A stretch of 64,000 nt of DNA, taken from NCBI GenBank assembly GCA_018340375.1, contig JAFFJZ010000003.1, positions 1,364,001 through 1,428,000 of the forward strand, read 5' to 3'. The notes under the pieces are model-generated. The model was not told the origin of the DNA and did no database searches. It worked only from the letters and a program-made list of their open reading frames with translations. Below are positions 63,157-64,000 of the stretch, piece after piece. Numbering within the stretch: position 1 is the stretch's first letter; the number at the start of each line of letters is the position of its first letter. The position numbers and the translations under genes were made by a program. The DNA is from Gonatopus flavifemur (Eukaryota > Arthropoda > Insecta > Hymenoptera > Dryinidae).

Positions 63157-64000
63157 GACTAAAGATACTGATAGATGTAGTCAACGGTAGACAACGTACG
63201 TAATTCTGAAATGAATGCAAAATACAATGATTAAGATCAACAGATCTGAGAAATCACCATGAAAACAATCATATACCATGAAATGATATATCATAATGCA
63301 TATAACCTCCAAATGAAAAAATGGTATTCTTTCACAGTCATTCTGAATGAAAATGAAAATAAAATTTATTTTTAAATTCATCAATGTGAAGCTTTTGAGG
63401 AACGAATGGATTAATGAAATATAAAAGTTGAAAATTCTCTAGTTGTACCTTCGTCAAAGGGTATGTACTCCAAATTCACTCAAAACCCCTTTCTACTTCA
63501 TGAATGGTTTTCCAAATGAATTGAGATGAATACAAAAAAAAAAAAACAACCAACGTTGTGCGAACGATTTTCGTTTTTACTCAATGTTCCTAAGAAAGTA
63601 ACGGTGACTTATTCCGTTTAGAACTGACGAGAAATTGCAACGTTAACGTTACAATTGCTGTTAAAAACGTATTCTGTATATACAGGTTAAAACAGAGTTT
63701 TTCCTTGAAGCATTACCATTACTATCCTGCCTGGTACATTCTAGAAAATTCGTCTGCAAGCCAGGTGTTCATTTTACGTCACGTGGCGCTAGCATACAGC
63801 AGAGCTCTAAATCAGAGCAGCCAGATGAGTATTTCCGATGAGGGGAAGTGTATCCCCACTATCATCCCATGTATATAAGTCGCATGTGTGTGTAAGTTTT
63901 ATACGGACGTCGGAGTATGTATATGAACGATGGTGGGGGTACTATTCCCCTCAATAATTATGCCCATTTGACAGCTCTGCCCTAAATGTGTGGATATTTC
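63157..64000. other. AHSA1 upstream region
   Basis: AT-rich sequence with a 12-base A run at about 63,535-63,546 and a foldback element at 63,807-63,985. The AHSA1 promoter and 5' UTR should lie here, but no core promoter motif is convincing. Confidence 0.5.
63807..63985. repeat. Foldback element upstream of AHSA1
   Basis: CTAAATCAGAGCAGCC at the left pairs with the right-hand GACAGCTCTGCCCTAAA. GAGGGGAAGTGTATCCCCAC pairs with GTGGGGGTACTATTCCCCTC. About 179 bases with arms near 58 bases. Confidence 0.75.

Overview
The window is nuclear DNA of an arthropod, almost certainly an insect. It is AT-rich, and the two clear genes are split by short introns with canonical GT-AG borders. The abundance of CpG, GA/CT microsatellites and small foldback elements resembles a hymenopteran, but that last step is a guess. 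No bacterial-type features (operons, ribosome binding sites, CRISPR) are present.

Layout. From 1 to about 36.8 kb I find no supportable protein-coding gene. This stretch holds AT-rich sequence, microsatellites, at least eight inverted-repeat (MITE or foldback) elements and scattered related fragments. It could be intergenic DNA or a very large intron of a gene outside the window. From 36.8 to 39.1 kb lies the probable 3' UTR and downstream flank of the first gene.

From 58,244 down to 39,122 on the minus strand is a complete 14-exon gene for an RGS12/Loco-type regulator of G-protein signalling. All splice junctions keep frame and give a 1,396-residue product with PDZ, PTB, RGS, two Ras-binding domains and a GoLoco motif in the order known for RGS12. 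Its third intron is about 10.1 kb and carries microsatellites and three foldback elements. From 63,156 down to 59,538 on the minus strand is a complete 8-exon gene for the Hsp90 co-chaperone Aha1 (AHSA1), 341 residues. The two genes lie head to tail, with about 1.3 kb between the AHSA1 stop and the loco start. That gap holds AHSA1 poly(A) signals, a foldback element and a fragment of a second repeat family.

How the genes act. Loco/RGS12 switches off and sequesters Galpha-i/o subunits at the plasma membrane. Aha1 stimulates the Hsp90 ATPase in the cytosol. I see no direct pathway link, and the adjacency may be only a local arrangement. I did not find a convincing new multi-gene system. The most unusual material is the set of foldback elements, several long enough to make hairpin RNA if transcribed, and a possible alternative exon or promoter inside the large loco intron.
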